From the NCBI RefSeq assembly GCF_016861655.1, contig NZ_BOLN01000001.1, positions 372,001 through 436,000 on the forward strand: a stretch of 64,000 bases of DNA, read 5' to 3'. The notes under the pieces were generated by a model. It made no database searches. It was not told the origin of the DNA and was given only the letters and a program-made list of their open reading frames with translations. Below, piece by piece: positions 40,520 to 48,381 of the stretch (the stretch's first letter is position 1; the number at the start of each line of letters is the position of its first letter). Source of the DNA: Levilactobacillus lanxiensis (GTDB lineage Bacteria; Bacillota; Bacilli; Lactobacillales; Lactobacillaceae). The translations under genes were made by a program, and so were the position numbers.

Positions 40520-41744
40520 GGTTGAAGAACTCCTTTGTTTCGGCCAGGGCGACTAACAACCGGTCAGCGTCCTGCTGGGTATTGTAGAGATAGAAGCTAG
40601 CCCGGGCGGTCGCAACCAACCCGAGGTACGTCATCAACGGCTGTGCACAGTGGTGTCCGGCCCGAACGGCCACACCCTCCATGTCCAGCGCCGTGGCGAT
40701 GTCGTGGGGGTGAATGCCCTTTACGTTAAAGGCAATCACACCGGTATGTTTAGCGGGATCGTGGGGACCGTAAACCTCGAGGTCGGGGTCCGCCACTAAT
40801 TTCGGTAATAAGTAATCGACAATGGCTTGTTCGTGGGCTTCGACGTTGGTCATGCCCACACTCGTCAAGTAATCCACCGCGGTGCCTAAGCCCACGGCGC
40901 CGGCGATGTTTTGCGTGCCGGCTTCAAATTTGTAGGGCAACTGCGCCCAGGTACTGTCCTGCTGGTGCACGAAGTCAATCATTTCTCCACCGTATTGGTA
41001 AGGTGGCATGGCTTCGAGCAACGCCCGTTTGCCATACAGGGCCCCAATCCCGGTTGGGCCCATCATCTTGTGACCGGAGAACGCGTAGAAATCCACGTCC
41101 AAGGCTTGAACATCGACCGGCACATGTGGGGCGGCTTGGGCCCCGTCACCCACGATGATGGCGCCGTGTTGGTGGGCCAACTTTGCCAGCTCGGCCAACG
41201 GGTTAATCACGCCCATCACGTTGCTAGCGTGGGCAATGGCCACAATCTTGGTCTTGTCGGTAATCTTGGCGGCGGCATCGGCCATGTCGAGCTCGCCATC
41301 GGCCGTCAAACCAATGTACTTCAGCGTGGCGTGCTTCTTGATGGCCAGCTGTTGCCAAGGAATCAGGTTGCTGTGATGCTCCATGATGGAAATCACGATT
41401 TCATCGCCCGCCTGAATGTTAGCCTCGCCATAGGTGCTGGCGACCAGGTTCAGGCCATCGGTCGTGCCTTTGGTGAAGATCACTTCTTCGGGTTCGGCGG
41501 CGTTGATAAATTTTTGGACCTTCCGCCGCGCATTTTCATAGTCTTCCGTGGCGCGTTCGGCTAACGTGTGGACGCCCCGATGAACGTTGGCGTTGTCCGT
41601 TTGGTAGAAGTGAACCAGGCTATCGGTAACTGCCGTGGGGCGTTGGGCCGTCGCGGCATTGTCCAAATAAACCAGTTGTTCATCGTTTACTTTTTGATCC
41701 AGGATTGGAAAATCTTGGCGTACATCTAAATTTTTAGCGACCAT
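40500..41744 (-). CDS. sufS: Cysteine desulfurase SufS
   Basis: A 414-residue PLP enzyme that takes sulfur from cysteine. PLP-binding Lys lies in DFYAFSGHKMMGPTGIG, the active-site Cys in VRAGHHCAQPLM, and the early FPILDQKVNDEQLVYLDNAATAQ is typical. ATG at 41744 overlaps the end of sufD by 11 bases; an upstream in-frame ATG at 41771 lies deeper inside sufD and is less likely. The Cys loop is long as in SufS-type rather than IscS-type enzymes. Confidence 0.95.
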   Translation of the reverse strand: MVAKNLDVRQDFPILDQKVNDEQLVYLDNAATAQRPTAVTDSLVHFYQTDNANVHRGVHTLAERATEDYENARRKVQKFINAAEPEEVIFTKGTTDGLNLVASTYGEANIQAGDEIVISIMEHHSNLIPWQQLAIKKHATLKYIGLTADGELDMADAAAKITDKTKIVAIAHASNVMGVINPLAELAKLAHQHGAIIVGDGAQAAPHVPVDVQALDVDFYAFSGHKMMGPTGIGALYGKRALLEAMPPYQYGGEMIDFVHQQDSTWAQLPYKFEAGTQNIAGAVGLGTAVDYLTSVGMTNVEAHEQAIVDYLLPKLVADPDLEVYGPHDPAKHTGVIAFNVKGIHPHDIATALDMEGVAVRAGHHCAQPLMTYLGLVATARASFYLYNTQQDADRLLVALAETKEFFNHGAVKA

Positions 41745-43014
41745 TTTCAAGTTTCCTTTCAATGATATCAACCAACTGGCTCCGAACGGCCTTGGCCGGA
41801 ATCGCGCTCAAGACGGCCCCCAGGAAGCCCCGGATAACCAAGCGCTCCGCGGTCTCCCGCCGGATGCCACGACTCATCAAGTAGTAGAGTTGTTGTTCGT
41901 CAACCTGCCCCACACTAGCGGCGTGGCCGGCCATGACATCATTTTCATCGATCAAGAGAATCGGGTTGGCGTTCCCGTGAGCGTTGCTAGACATCATCAG
42001 TAACCGGTTTTCCTGTTCGGCTTCGGAGCCGGCAGCGCCGTGAATGATATCGCCGATTCCGTTGTAAACCAGTTCGGAATCTTCCAGGATGACCCCGCGT
42101 TGCAGGATATTCCCGTTGGTGTGCTTCCCGCGGTTAGTAATCTTGGTGTTCACACCCATCCGTTGGTCGTGGTCGGTAATAGCAATGACCTTGGCATCTG
42201 CGCGGGAACCGACACCGTTCAATTCGGTATCGAAGTTCCCAATCGTATTGCCTTCGTTCATGAAGCCGACCGCCCAGTTAACGGACGCATTGTCGGCGGC
42301 GTAGGCCCGACGTTCCACGTAGGCCATCGTCTTGCGTCCCAGTTCATCCAACGTGGCGACCGTGACGTGACTGTTCTCATCGGCAATAACTTCCATCAAG
42401 CAGTTGGCCAAGTTCGCGTTTTCCCCGACCGTGGTCAGGTGTTGGCTGACGGAGACTTCCGTGTTGCGGCCGGCAACGACCAGCACGTGCGAGTTCAACG
42501 GTTGATCCAACGTGTTGTCTTGAATCAATTGGATGTCGATGGGTTCACTGATAACAACATTGTTTGGCACGTAGAGGAAGACCCCGGCGTTCAAGTAAGC
42601 CGTGTGGTAGCTGGCCAAGCGGTTCTCATTGGACTTCATCGCCTTGGTCATAAAGGCTTCCTGAACCAAGTCCGGGTAGTCCTTGACCGCCGTGAAGAAG
42701 TCGGTCAGCACCACGCCTTGTTCCTGGAGCTTCTCTGGTAAATTGACCCGCACCGTGGTCTGGCCAACCTGCACGATTTGAACGGGCCCGTCAGCGACTT
42801 GTGCGAGGTCCCGTTTGGAATCGGCCCACTGCAGGTTACCGGGCATTAATTCCCAGTCACGGTAGTTGAACCGTTGGACCAGTGGCATCGGTAAGTCGGC
42901 CATTTGGTCTAGCGCTGCCAACCGCTTGTTGATCAGCCAGCTAGGTTCATTGTGTTGCTGGGCAGCAGCTTGAACAGCCGTTGCCGCTTGAGTTTGCGTT
43001 TGCATGGTATCCAA
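41734..43014 (-). CDS. sufD: Fe-S cluster assembly protein SufD
   Basis: A protein of about 426 residues that joins SufB and SufC in the assembly scaffold. Features: PSWLINKRLAALDQMADLPMP near the N-terminus, LIQDNTLDQPLNSHVLVVAGRNTEVSV, and the conserved C-terminal [35 protein letters not shown]. The start is ambiguous: TTG at 43014 is best spaced from AGGGGG; GTG at 43023 overlaps that site; ATG at 43005 is 17 bases away. The gene begins within 15 bases of the sufC stop codon. Confidence 0.92.
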   Translation of the reverse strand: MDTMQTQTQAATAVQAAAQQHNEPSWLINKRLAALDQMADLPMPLVQRFNYRDWELMPGNLQWADSKRDLAQVADGPVQIVQVGQTTVRVNLPEKLQEQGVVLTDFFTAVKDYPDLVQEAFMTKAMKSNENRLASYHTAYLNAGVFLYVPNNVVISEPIDIQLIQDNTLDQPLNSHVLVVAGRNTEVSVSQHLTTVGENANLANCLMEVIADENSHVTVATLDELGRKTMAYVERRAYAADNASVNWAVGFMNEGNTIGNFDTELNGVGSRADAKVIAITDHDQRMGVNTKITNRGKHTNGNILQRGVILEDSELVYNGIGDIIHGAAGSEAEQENRLLMMSSNAHGNANPILLIDENDVMAGHAASVGQVDEQQLYYLMSRGIRRETAERLVIRGFLGAVLSAIPAKAVRSQLVDIIERKLENGR

Positions 43015-43026
43015 TCTTGCCACCCC

Positions 43027-43821
43027 CTAGTTTTCATCCACGAGTGCCACGTCAATGTCCAAGTCGTCCCGCAAACCGGCGTAGCCTTCCTTTTCCAACC
43101 GCTTAGCCAATGACGCATCCCCGGTCTTAACGATGCGGCCACCCATCATGATGTGGACCACGTCAGGCACGATGTAGTTCAACAGGCGTTGGTAGTGGGT
43201 GATGATCATGGAACCGAAGTTGTCGCCACGCATGGCGTTGACCCCTTTGGAAACGACCTTCAGCGCATCGATGTCCAGCCCGGAATCAATTTCATCCAGC
43301 AGGGCAAAGGATGGTTGAATCATTAAGAGTTGGAGAATTTCGTTCCGTTTCTTTTCCCCGCCTGAGAAGCCTTCGTTCAAGTAACGTTCTGTCATGGCTT
43401 CACTCATGTCCAGAATGGCTAAGTTCTTATCTAACATCTTTAAGAAATCCATGACGGAAATCTGGTCGTCCTTAGCCCGCCGAGCGTTAACAGCGGCGCG
43501 CAGGAATTCAGCGTTCGTGACCCCTTGGATTTCAGCGGGGTATTGCATGCCTAAGAACAAGCCTTTACGCGCCCGTTCATCAACTGGCATGTCCACGATG
43601 CTCTCGCCGTTCAAGAGAATATCACCTTGGGTAACGTGGTAAGATGGCTGGCCCATGATCGTTTGGGACAACGTTGATTTCCCGGTACCGTTAGGCCCCA
43701 TGATGGCGTGGATTTCACCAGTCTTCATGGTTAAGTTAACCCCTTTTAAGATTTCCTTAGCCGTTTGATTTTCTTCATCGGTCACTTCAACGTGTAAGTC
43801 TTTAATTTCTAGTGTTGCCAT
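43027..43821 (-). CDS. sufC: Fe-S assembly ATPase SufC
   Basis: A 264-residue ABC-type ATPase, cytosolic. Walker A is GPNGTGKST, the signature FSGGEKKRNEILQLL is diagnostic of SufC (GGEKKRNE), and Walker B is FALLDEIDSGLD. It is the first gene of the operon sufCDSUB, followed by a DUF59 gene and an Rgg-like gene. The 270 bases upstream hold two TTATGCC motifs and a TATAAT on the minus strand near 43981; these are the likely control region. Confidence 0.96.
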   Translation of the reverse strand: MATLEIKDLHVEVTDEENQTAKEILKGVNLTMKTGEIHAIMGPNGTGKSTLSQTIMGQPSYHVTQGDILLNGESIVDMPVDERARKGLFLGMQYPAEIQGVTNAEFLRAAVNARRAKDDQISVMDFLKMLDKNLAILDMSEAMTERYLNEGFSGGEKKRNEILQLLMIQPSFALLDEIDSGLDIDALKVVSKGVNAMRGDNFGSMIITHYQRLLNYIVPDVVHIMMGGRIVKTGDASLAKRLEKEGYAGLRDDLDIDVALVDEN

Positions 43822-44091
43822 TATCCATCAACCTCCGTTAGTTATGAAATTCACTGTTGTGGCGTTTTTCATTGCGGTCTTGTGCAGTTTTCACAAATTA
43901 TGCCCGCATATTCCGGAAAGTGTGCAATTTTATGCCTGGGGCTATTCCGCTTTAGACCGCCCTTTGTAAGCGCTTGACATTATTATAGGCAGAATATTCC
44001 TGGAATAATATTAGGCATTTCCCTAATATATGTGAAAGTGCTTACATGGTAAGCTAGACCCATCAAATGCATTAACCTGCTCTTGGTGTCT
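43822..44091 (-). promoter_or_regulatory. Control region of the suf operon
   Basis: A minus-strand TATAAT lies near 43981-43986. Two TTATGCC motifs (43898-43904, 43930-43936) occur between it and the start codon, and an AATATTCC-T-GGAAT near-palindrome lies around 44000. A GAAAGTGCTTACA stretch near 44032 differs from cre by one base. No riboswitch is recognised. Confidence 0.45.
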
Positions 44092-44390
44092 GGGTCAAAC
44101 GTCTTTTAACAGCGCCTCCGGACTGGTGAAAATGGGCCGGTCCGTGCTGAACGTTCCCGCCGGTGGCCTCAAGACGCCCTGCTGTGGGGACCGGCTCCAG
44201 CCTGAGAAGCGGTCTGGGGCCTCGCCTTGAAACCTCGCTAAAAACCGCGAGTTTCCAAGGTCGTCCCGTGCTCTAAGCTGAGAAAATCACTCAGCTAAGA
44301 CCACCGACACAGCTGGTCATCTTGGCCCACCTCTGGTCACTCACACGGCGCGCATTTTCACCAGCCCTGCGGCTAAGACTTGTTTGGCCC
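44092..44390 (-). repeat. Structured repeat, long type, copy B5 (inverted)
   Basis: A 299-bp copy in the opposite orientation to the others. Outer arms GGGTCAAAC/GTTTGGCCC, then GCGCCTCC...GACTGGTGAAAATGGGCC and the matching CATTTTCACCAGCCC side. Hairpins CTTGAAA...TTTCCAAG and GCTCTAAGCTGAG...CTCAGCTAAGACC are present. It lies upstream of sufC, not after a gene end. Confidence 0.78.
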
Positions 44391-44635
44391 GTCACCAAGG
44401 CGGTTCATGCAGTTGATGAGTAGCTGACCATGCCATTGGTTGGTTGTGCTACTTCTTCTATCACTTAATCATTATTCTGGCTGTGCGCCTCTATCACATA
44501 ATTTGATGGCAACTTAGCCACTGCTTAATCTCGTGCGCAGCTGCTTACTTGAATAATGCAAACATAAGCTTGCTGATTAAACCTGTCTCACCTATATGAT
44601 TGCGGGAGAACCAGTGGCAACCAAATGACACGCAA
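44391..44635. other. Non-coding stretch between repeats B5 and A4
   Basis: About 245 bases without a gene, RNA or repeat that I recognise. It separates two oppositely oriented repeats between the divergent suf and feo operons. Confidence 0.4.
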
Positions 44636-44849
44636 ACTGGTGCTGGTTAAACCAACGTCAGCCGCAGGCAGGGTGAAAATGGCTTCAGCCGTGGGAATGT
44701 TCTTAGCCGCGCTCTTTGCGGGTTAGAACATTGGTGTCTTTGAAACTCGCTCCTCAGAGGTTCAAAGCATCCCGGAGACCGCCCTTTGGCTCTGGCACGT
44801 TCCGAGCCATTTTCAGCTTGCTGAAGGCGAAATCACTGGCACACCAGTA
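44636..44849 (+). repeat. Structured repeat, short type, copy A4
   Basis: About 214 bp. Compensatory forms: AATGTTCTTAG...GTTAGAACATT for hairpin 1 and CTTTGAA...TTCAAAG for hairpin 2. GGGTGAAAATGGCT pairs with AGCCATTTTCA. It is directly followed by copy A5, and the first 45 bases of both are nearly identical. Confidence 0.8.
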
Positions 44850-44858
44850 TCAAACCGG

Positions 44859-45081
44859 TGCTGGTTAAACCAACGTCAGCCGCAGGCAGGGTGAAAATGA
44901 GCTCAGCCGTGGGAGTTCCCTTAGCGGTTTACCGCTTAGGGAACTGATATCTTTGAGACTCGCTCCTTGAGGCTCAAAGTAAGTCTGAAGACCGCTTCCC
45001 AGGCTTCAGGCGGCGCCCACAGCGTCACGACTCAGTTTTCACCCTGCCGGAGGCGAAACCAACGACAATATTTAACCAGCA
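44859..45081 (+). repeat. Structured repeat, short type, copy A5
   Basis: A 223-bp copy with outer stem TGCTGGTTAAAC/ATTTAACCAGCA, another set of compensatory changes. Hairpin 1 is AGTTCCC...GGGAACT, hairpin 2 CTTTGAG...CTCAAAG, hairpin 3 GTCTGAAG...CTTCAGGC. It ends 34 bases before the feoA start, so the feo promoter must lie in or next to it. Confidence 0.82.
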
Positions 45082-45114
45082 AAACCTGTTTAAAGACTTA
45101 ATTTGAAAGGCCTG

Positions 45115-45348
45115 ATGATAATGCAACTCCGTTATTCAGAATCAGCCTATCCAATCGTAACTGTCGAACAGATGGCGACCCTTGATGGCCAGACCGCTCA
45201 CCGACTACATAACCTCGGCATTCACCCTGGCAGCCAGCTGACCGTGCTCCGGCAATATCCGTTTCACGGCCCCGTCATCGTTGAATTCGATCAGCAGAAA
45301 GTTGGGATTCGCTACGTCGTTTTCGAAGCACTCTTAGGGGGGCACTAG
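45115..45348 (+). CDS. feoA: FeoA, ferrous iron transport accessory protein
   Basis: A small cytosolic SH3-like protein of about 77 residues: LRYSESAYPIVTVEQMATLDGQTAHRLHNLGIHPGSQLTVLRQYPF with the typical LxxLGI-x-PG-S turn, ending VVFEALLGGH. It assists FeoB. ATG 45115 has GAAAGG five bases upstream; TTG at 45103 and ATG at 45121 are alternatives. It ends two bases before feoB, so the two form one operon with the small Cys-rich gene at 47355. Confidence 0.9.
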   Translation: MIMQLRYSESAYPIVTVEQMATLDGQTAHRLHNLGIHPGSQLTVLRQYPFHGPVIVEFDQQKVGIRYVVFEALLGGH

Positions 45349-45349
45349 C

Positions 45350-47338
45350 ATGACAACCGTTGCCCTCTTAGGAAATCCAAATACTGGCAAGACCACGCTA
45401 TTTAACGAACTGACCGATAAATATGCCTACGTTGGTAATTGGGAAGGGGTCACCGTTGACAAGAAGATGGGGAAGATTCGCCACTCTGAAATGGTGGTGG
45501 TCGACCTCCCCGGCATCTATTCCCTCACGCCAATCACCAAGGACGAGGCCGTCGCCTGCAACTATTTGCTAAACGACTCGCCCGACATGATTTTAAACGT
45601 CACCAACGCCAGTCAGCTGAAACGCAACCTGCTGCTCTCTATTGAGCTGTTGGAATTCGGCCGCCCGGTGGTGCTCGCCTTAAACATGATTGATGATTTG
45701 AAAACAAACGGGGTCACCTACGACTTCGACGAACTGGCTAAACGCTTGGGCTGTCAGGTCCGCGCCACCAACGCTCGGAAGAAATCGGGACTGGATCAAC
45801 TCCGCCAAGAACTGTTGGCCACGCCGCCGGAAACGACCGCGCCCCTGCACTTGGCCTATCCCGCTGCGGTTCAGGACGCCATCGCCACGGCCACGCAACA
45901 GCTGGTCGCCGACGATCAATTGACGCCGACCTTTGCCAACTGGCTAGCGATTCAGTTCATGAACCGTAACCAAATCGTCCGCCGCTACGCCAGCAAGCAC
46001 CAATTGAACCCTCTCCTGACCCAGCAGGACGCTTACGACAAACAAGACTTTGAGGAACAAATCTTCCAAACGCGACTGGCCTTCATTGATGAAACGCTGA
46101 CGGCCACGACCAAGTATCTGCACGAGGTCTCCAATGCCAATTTGACGGCGAAGATTGACCGCATCGTCACCCATCCCCTGTTGGGGCTCCCCATTTTCGT
46201 GGGTATATTCCTGTTAATGTTCAAGCTATCCTTCGATTGGATTGGAACGCCGCTGTCGGACGTGATGGACGCCTTTATCTCCGGGCCACTGTCCGCGACC
46301 GCCAGTCACTTTCTGACCAGCGTTGGGGCCATGCCGTTTCTGAAATCCCTAATCGTTGACGGCATTATCGCCGGCGTTGGGGGCGTGCTCAGCTTCATTC
46401 CTCAGATTTTCGTGTTGTTCGCGTGCATTTCCATTCTGGAAGATTCCGGCTACATGGCCCGCGCCGCGCTAGTGACCGACCGGCTGATGCAGCTGATTGG
46501 GCTCAACGGTAAAGCCTTCATTCCGCTGATTATCGGCTTCGGCTGTAACGTCACGGGGATCATGGCCGCGCGCACGATTGAGCAACCCAAGGAACGGCTG
46601 GTCACCACGCTGATCTCGCCATTTATGAGTTGTTCGGCCCGGCTCCCCATCTATGGGCTGTTCGTTGCCGCCTTCTTCGACCGGAACCAGGCGCTGATCG
46701 TGCTCTCCCTCTATTTCCTGGGGATTGCGCTGGCGCTGTTTATGGCCAAGATTTATCAGTGGGTGTTTAAAGTTAAAGAAAATTCCGTCTTCATTATTGA
46801 ATTGCCCAAGTACCACATGCCCCGGCCGGACATCATCGCCATGGGCACCTGGGAAAAGGGCAAGGGCTTCATCCGCAAGGCCGGCACCGTCATTTTTGGC
46901 GGCACCGTGCTCATCTGGCTGCTGTCCAACCTGGGACCAGCCGGCATGGTGACCAACATCGACCAGAGTTTCTCCGCCATGATTGGCCGCTTCGTCCTGC
47001 CCGTCTTCGCCCCTATCGGCATCACCTCGTGGCAAACGATCAGCGCGCTGATGACCGGGATTCTGGCCAAGGAAGTCATCAGTTCCAGCATGATCGTGCT
47101 CTTCCATTTGAGCGGGCAAACCGGTTTGATTGCCACCTTCAGTTCCCTGTTCACCCCGTTGTCTGCCTACGCCGTCCTGGTCTTCATCCTGATTTACGCA
47201 CCGTGCTTTGCCACCTTGGCGACCATCAAGGCCGAAACCAATTCGACCAAGTGGGCCGTTTATTCCGTGGTCTCCAACACGGTGATCGCCTACCTGGTCG
47301 CGATGATTATCTTCCAGGTCGGGTCGCTATTCATTTAA
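45350..47338 (+). CDS. feoB: FeoB, ferrous iron transporter
   Basis: A 662-residue membrane protein. The N-terminal GTPase has GNPNTGKTT (G1), DLPGIYSLTP (G3) and NMIDD (G4), followed by a helical domain to about residue 260. The membrane part contains the Fe(II) gate segments VGGVLSFIPQIFVLFACISILEDSGYMAR and PLIIGFGCNVTGIMAAR, with Cys in GFGCNV, plus a late YAPCFATLATIKAE. It drives Fe(II) uptake, which fits the adjacent suf operon for Fe-S assembly. It is the second gene of the feo operon. Confidence 0.96.
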   Translation: MTTVALLGNPNTGKTTLFNELTDKYAYVGNWEGVTVDKKMGKIRHSEMVVVDLPGIYSLTPITKDEAVACNYLLNDSPDMILNVTNASQLKRNLLLSIELLEFGRPVVLALNMIDDLKTNGVTYDFDELAKRLGCQVRATNARKKSGLDQLRQELLATPPETTAPLHLAYPAAVQDAIATATQQLVADDQLTPTFANWLAIQFMNRNQIVRRYASKHQLNPLLTQQDAYDKQDFEEQIFQTRLAFIDETLTATTKYLHEVSNANLTAKIDRIVTHPLLGLPIFVGIFLLMFKLSFDWIGTPLSDVMDAFISGPLSATASHFLTSVGAMPFLKSLIVDGIIAGVGGVLSFIPQIFVLFACISILEDSGYMARAALVTDRLMQLIGLNGKAFIPLIIGFGCNVTGIMAARTIEQPKERLVTTLISPFMSCSARLPIYGLFVAAFFDRNQALIVLSLYFLGIALALFMAKIYQWVFKVKENSVFIIELPKYHMPRPDIIAMGTWEKGKGFIRKAGTVIFGGTVLIWLLSNLGPAGMVTNIDQSFSAMIGRFVLPVFAPIGITSWQTISALMTGILAKEVISSSMIVLFHLSGQTGLIATFSSLFTPLSAYAVLVFILIYAPCFATLATIKAETNSTKWAVYSVVSNTVIAYLVAMIIFQVGSLFI

Positions 47339-47354
47339 AAAGGAGCGCTTGTCC

Positions 47355-47504
47355 ATGTCAATCCTGATTAATAGCGTTATTGTTATTGCCATCATTGGTG
47401 GCGCTGGGTTCGTGTTGTACCGGCATTTGAAAAAGTCCAGCCAGGGCAGCTGTCCGGCGTGCGAATACGATTGCCCCGCCAAACAACAACTGAAAAAGCA
47501 CTAA
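47355..47504 (+). CDS. FeoB-associated Cys-rich membrane protein
   Basis: A 49-residue protein: one N-terminal membrane helix (SILINSVIVIAIIGGAGFVLY), a basic stretch (RHLKKSSQ) and a Cys cluster CPACEYDCPAKQQ. This matches the small FeoB-associated Cys-rich proteins that follow feoB in Firmicutes and may take the place of FeoC. AGGAG lies eight bases upstream of the ATG, 16 bases after feoB. The gene is too short for many gene finders. The following repeat C starts 22 bases after its stop codon. Confidence 0.88.
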   Translation: MSILINSVIVIAIIGGAGFVLYRHLKKSSQGSCPACEYDCPAKQQLKKH

Positions 47505-47526
47505 GCTGAAAAACACGTGTCGTAAT

Positions 47527-47709
47527 GCGCTACGCCGGCGGGCGACCGGTGCTCCCAGCCTATGGGGACCGCCCGAAGCCTGAGAAGCGGTCTTCGCGCT
47601 AGAGCCTCAAAGTACAGAGTCTCCAGCACGTCCAGTGGCGTAAGCCGACCCAGAACGTCGACAAACGCCACGAACACAGGATTCCGCACCGGTCGCCCGC
47701 CAGCTACGC
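47527..47709 (-). repeat. Structured repeat, diverged variant C
   Basis: A 183-bp relative in the opposite orientation. The arms GCTACGCCGGCGGGCGACCGG and CCGGTCGCCCGCCAGCTACGC pair almost fully, and read on the minus strand the body contains CTTTGAGGCTC and GAAGACCGCTTCTCAGGCTTC, which match the cores of the other copies. It follows the feo operon on the plus strand and is followed 97 bases later by a terminator. Confidence 0.65.
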
Positions 47710-47805
47710 TAACCCTAGTTTTTCGGTTGCGCCTTTTCATTGTTGGCGGTCAGCGCATTTGTGCTACTGTTATCATTACTTAATTCGTCTTCCTCCAAAT
47801 AGTTA

Positions 47806-47849
47806 TAGGTCGTGATTCCTAATCAAATGGAATTACGACCTATTTTTTT
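47806..47849 (+). terminator. Terminator of the feo operon
   Basis: TAGGTCGTGATTCC pairs with GGAATTACGACCTA, followed by seven T residues. Confidence 0.92.
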
Positions 47850-47873
47850 GATTATCCTCTGCGTGTAAGCGTT

Positions 47874-48022
47874 TCAAATCAAAAATCGGCAATTTTTTAA
47901 TAAACAGCGACGGTTGGACCCGTACAAATCAAAAAATCAGCCTTTTTTCAATAAACATCAACGGTTAACACCCGCGTAAATCAAAATCAACCGTTTTTCC
48001 ATTAATGCTACGATTAAGCTGA
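47874..48022 (+). repeat. Three tandem 50-52 bp repeats
   Basis: Three degenerate units begin AAATCAAAA at 47876, 47926 and 47978. Each runs AAATCAAAAATC, a short GC part, TTTTTT, AATAAACA or ATTAATGC, and an ACGGTTnnAcCCG or CGATTAAG end. No gene covers them. The spacing (50 and 52 bases, about five helical turns) puts the units on the same face of DNA. Confidence 0.65.
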
Positions 48023-48054
48023 TACCCTATTAGGTGACATTCTCCCAGATAGCA

Positions 48055-48094
48055 AAAGATCGTGACCCTTAGTTTTAGGGAATCACGACCTTTT
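48055..48094 (-). terminator. Terminator downstream of repeat A6
   Basis: AAGGTCGTGATTCCCT pairs with AGGGTCACGATCTT and is followed by T residues. Its arm matches the feo terminator at 47806, so the two terminators may be related copies. Confidence 0.8.
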
Positions 48095-48176
48095 CTGTTA
48101 GTAATCAACATTCACGTAAAGTGTCTGTTCACGCAGTCAGTCTAGAAAACTGCCGAACTAGCAAACACTTTGCGAC

Positions 48177-48381
48177 CGGGCTAAATCTACGTCAGCCGCA
48201 GAGATGGTGAAAATGAGTTCAGCCGTGGGAGTGGCCTTAGCGGTTTCACCGCTTAGACCACTGATATCTTTGAGACGTGATTTTCGGCTCAAAGTAAGCC
48301 TGGAGACCGCTCCTTGACTCCAGGCGTGCGCCCACAGCGTCACGACTCATTTTCACCATCTCGGAGGCGACCATTTAGCCG
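48177..48381 (+). repeat. Structured repeat, short type, copy A6
   Basis: A 205-bp copy. CGGGCTAAAT pairs with ATTTAGCCG; GAGATGGTGAAAATGAG pairs with CTCATTTTCACCATCTC. Hairpins AGTGGCC...GACCACT, CTTTGAG...CTCAAAG and GCCTGGAG...CTCCAGGC are intact. It overlaps the last 14 codons of the minus-strand glycosyltransferase, whose C-terminal NGRLRDGENES is encoded by the repeat. Confidence 0.85.

Noticed and set aside
43965-43978. cre-like TGTAAGCGCTTGAC before sufC
   Set aside because: Two mismatches to the consensus in both orientations.
30070-48343. Similar ORFs inside the repeats (for example 30070-30303 and 48158-48343, both containing AKATPTA)
   Set aside because: They are shared only because the repeats are similar. 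Other copies, such as A1, carry a stop codon in that frame, and changes between copies keep base pairing rather than protein sequence.
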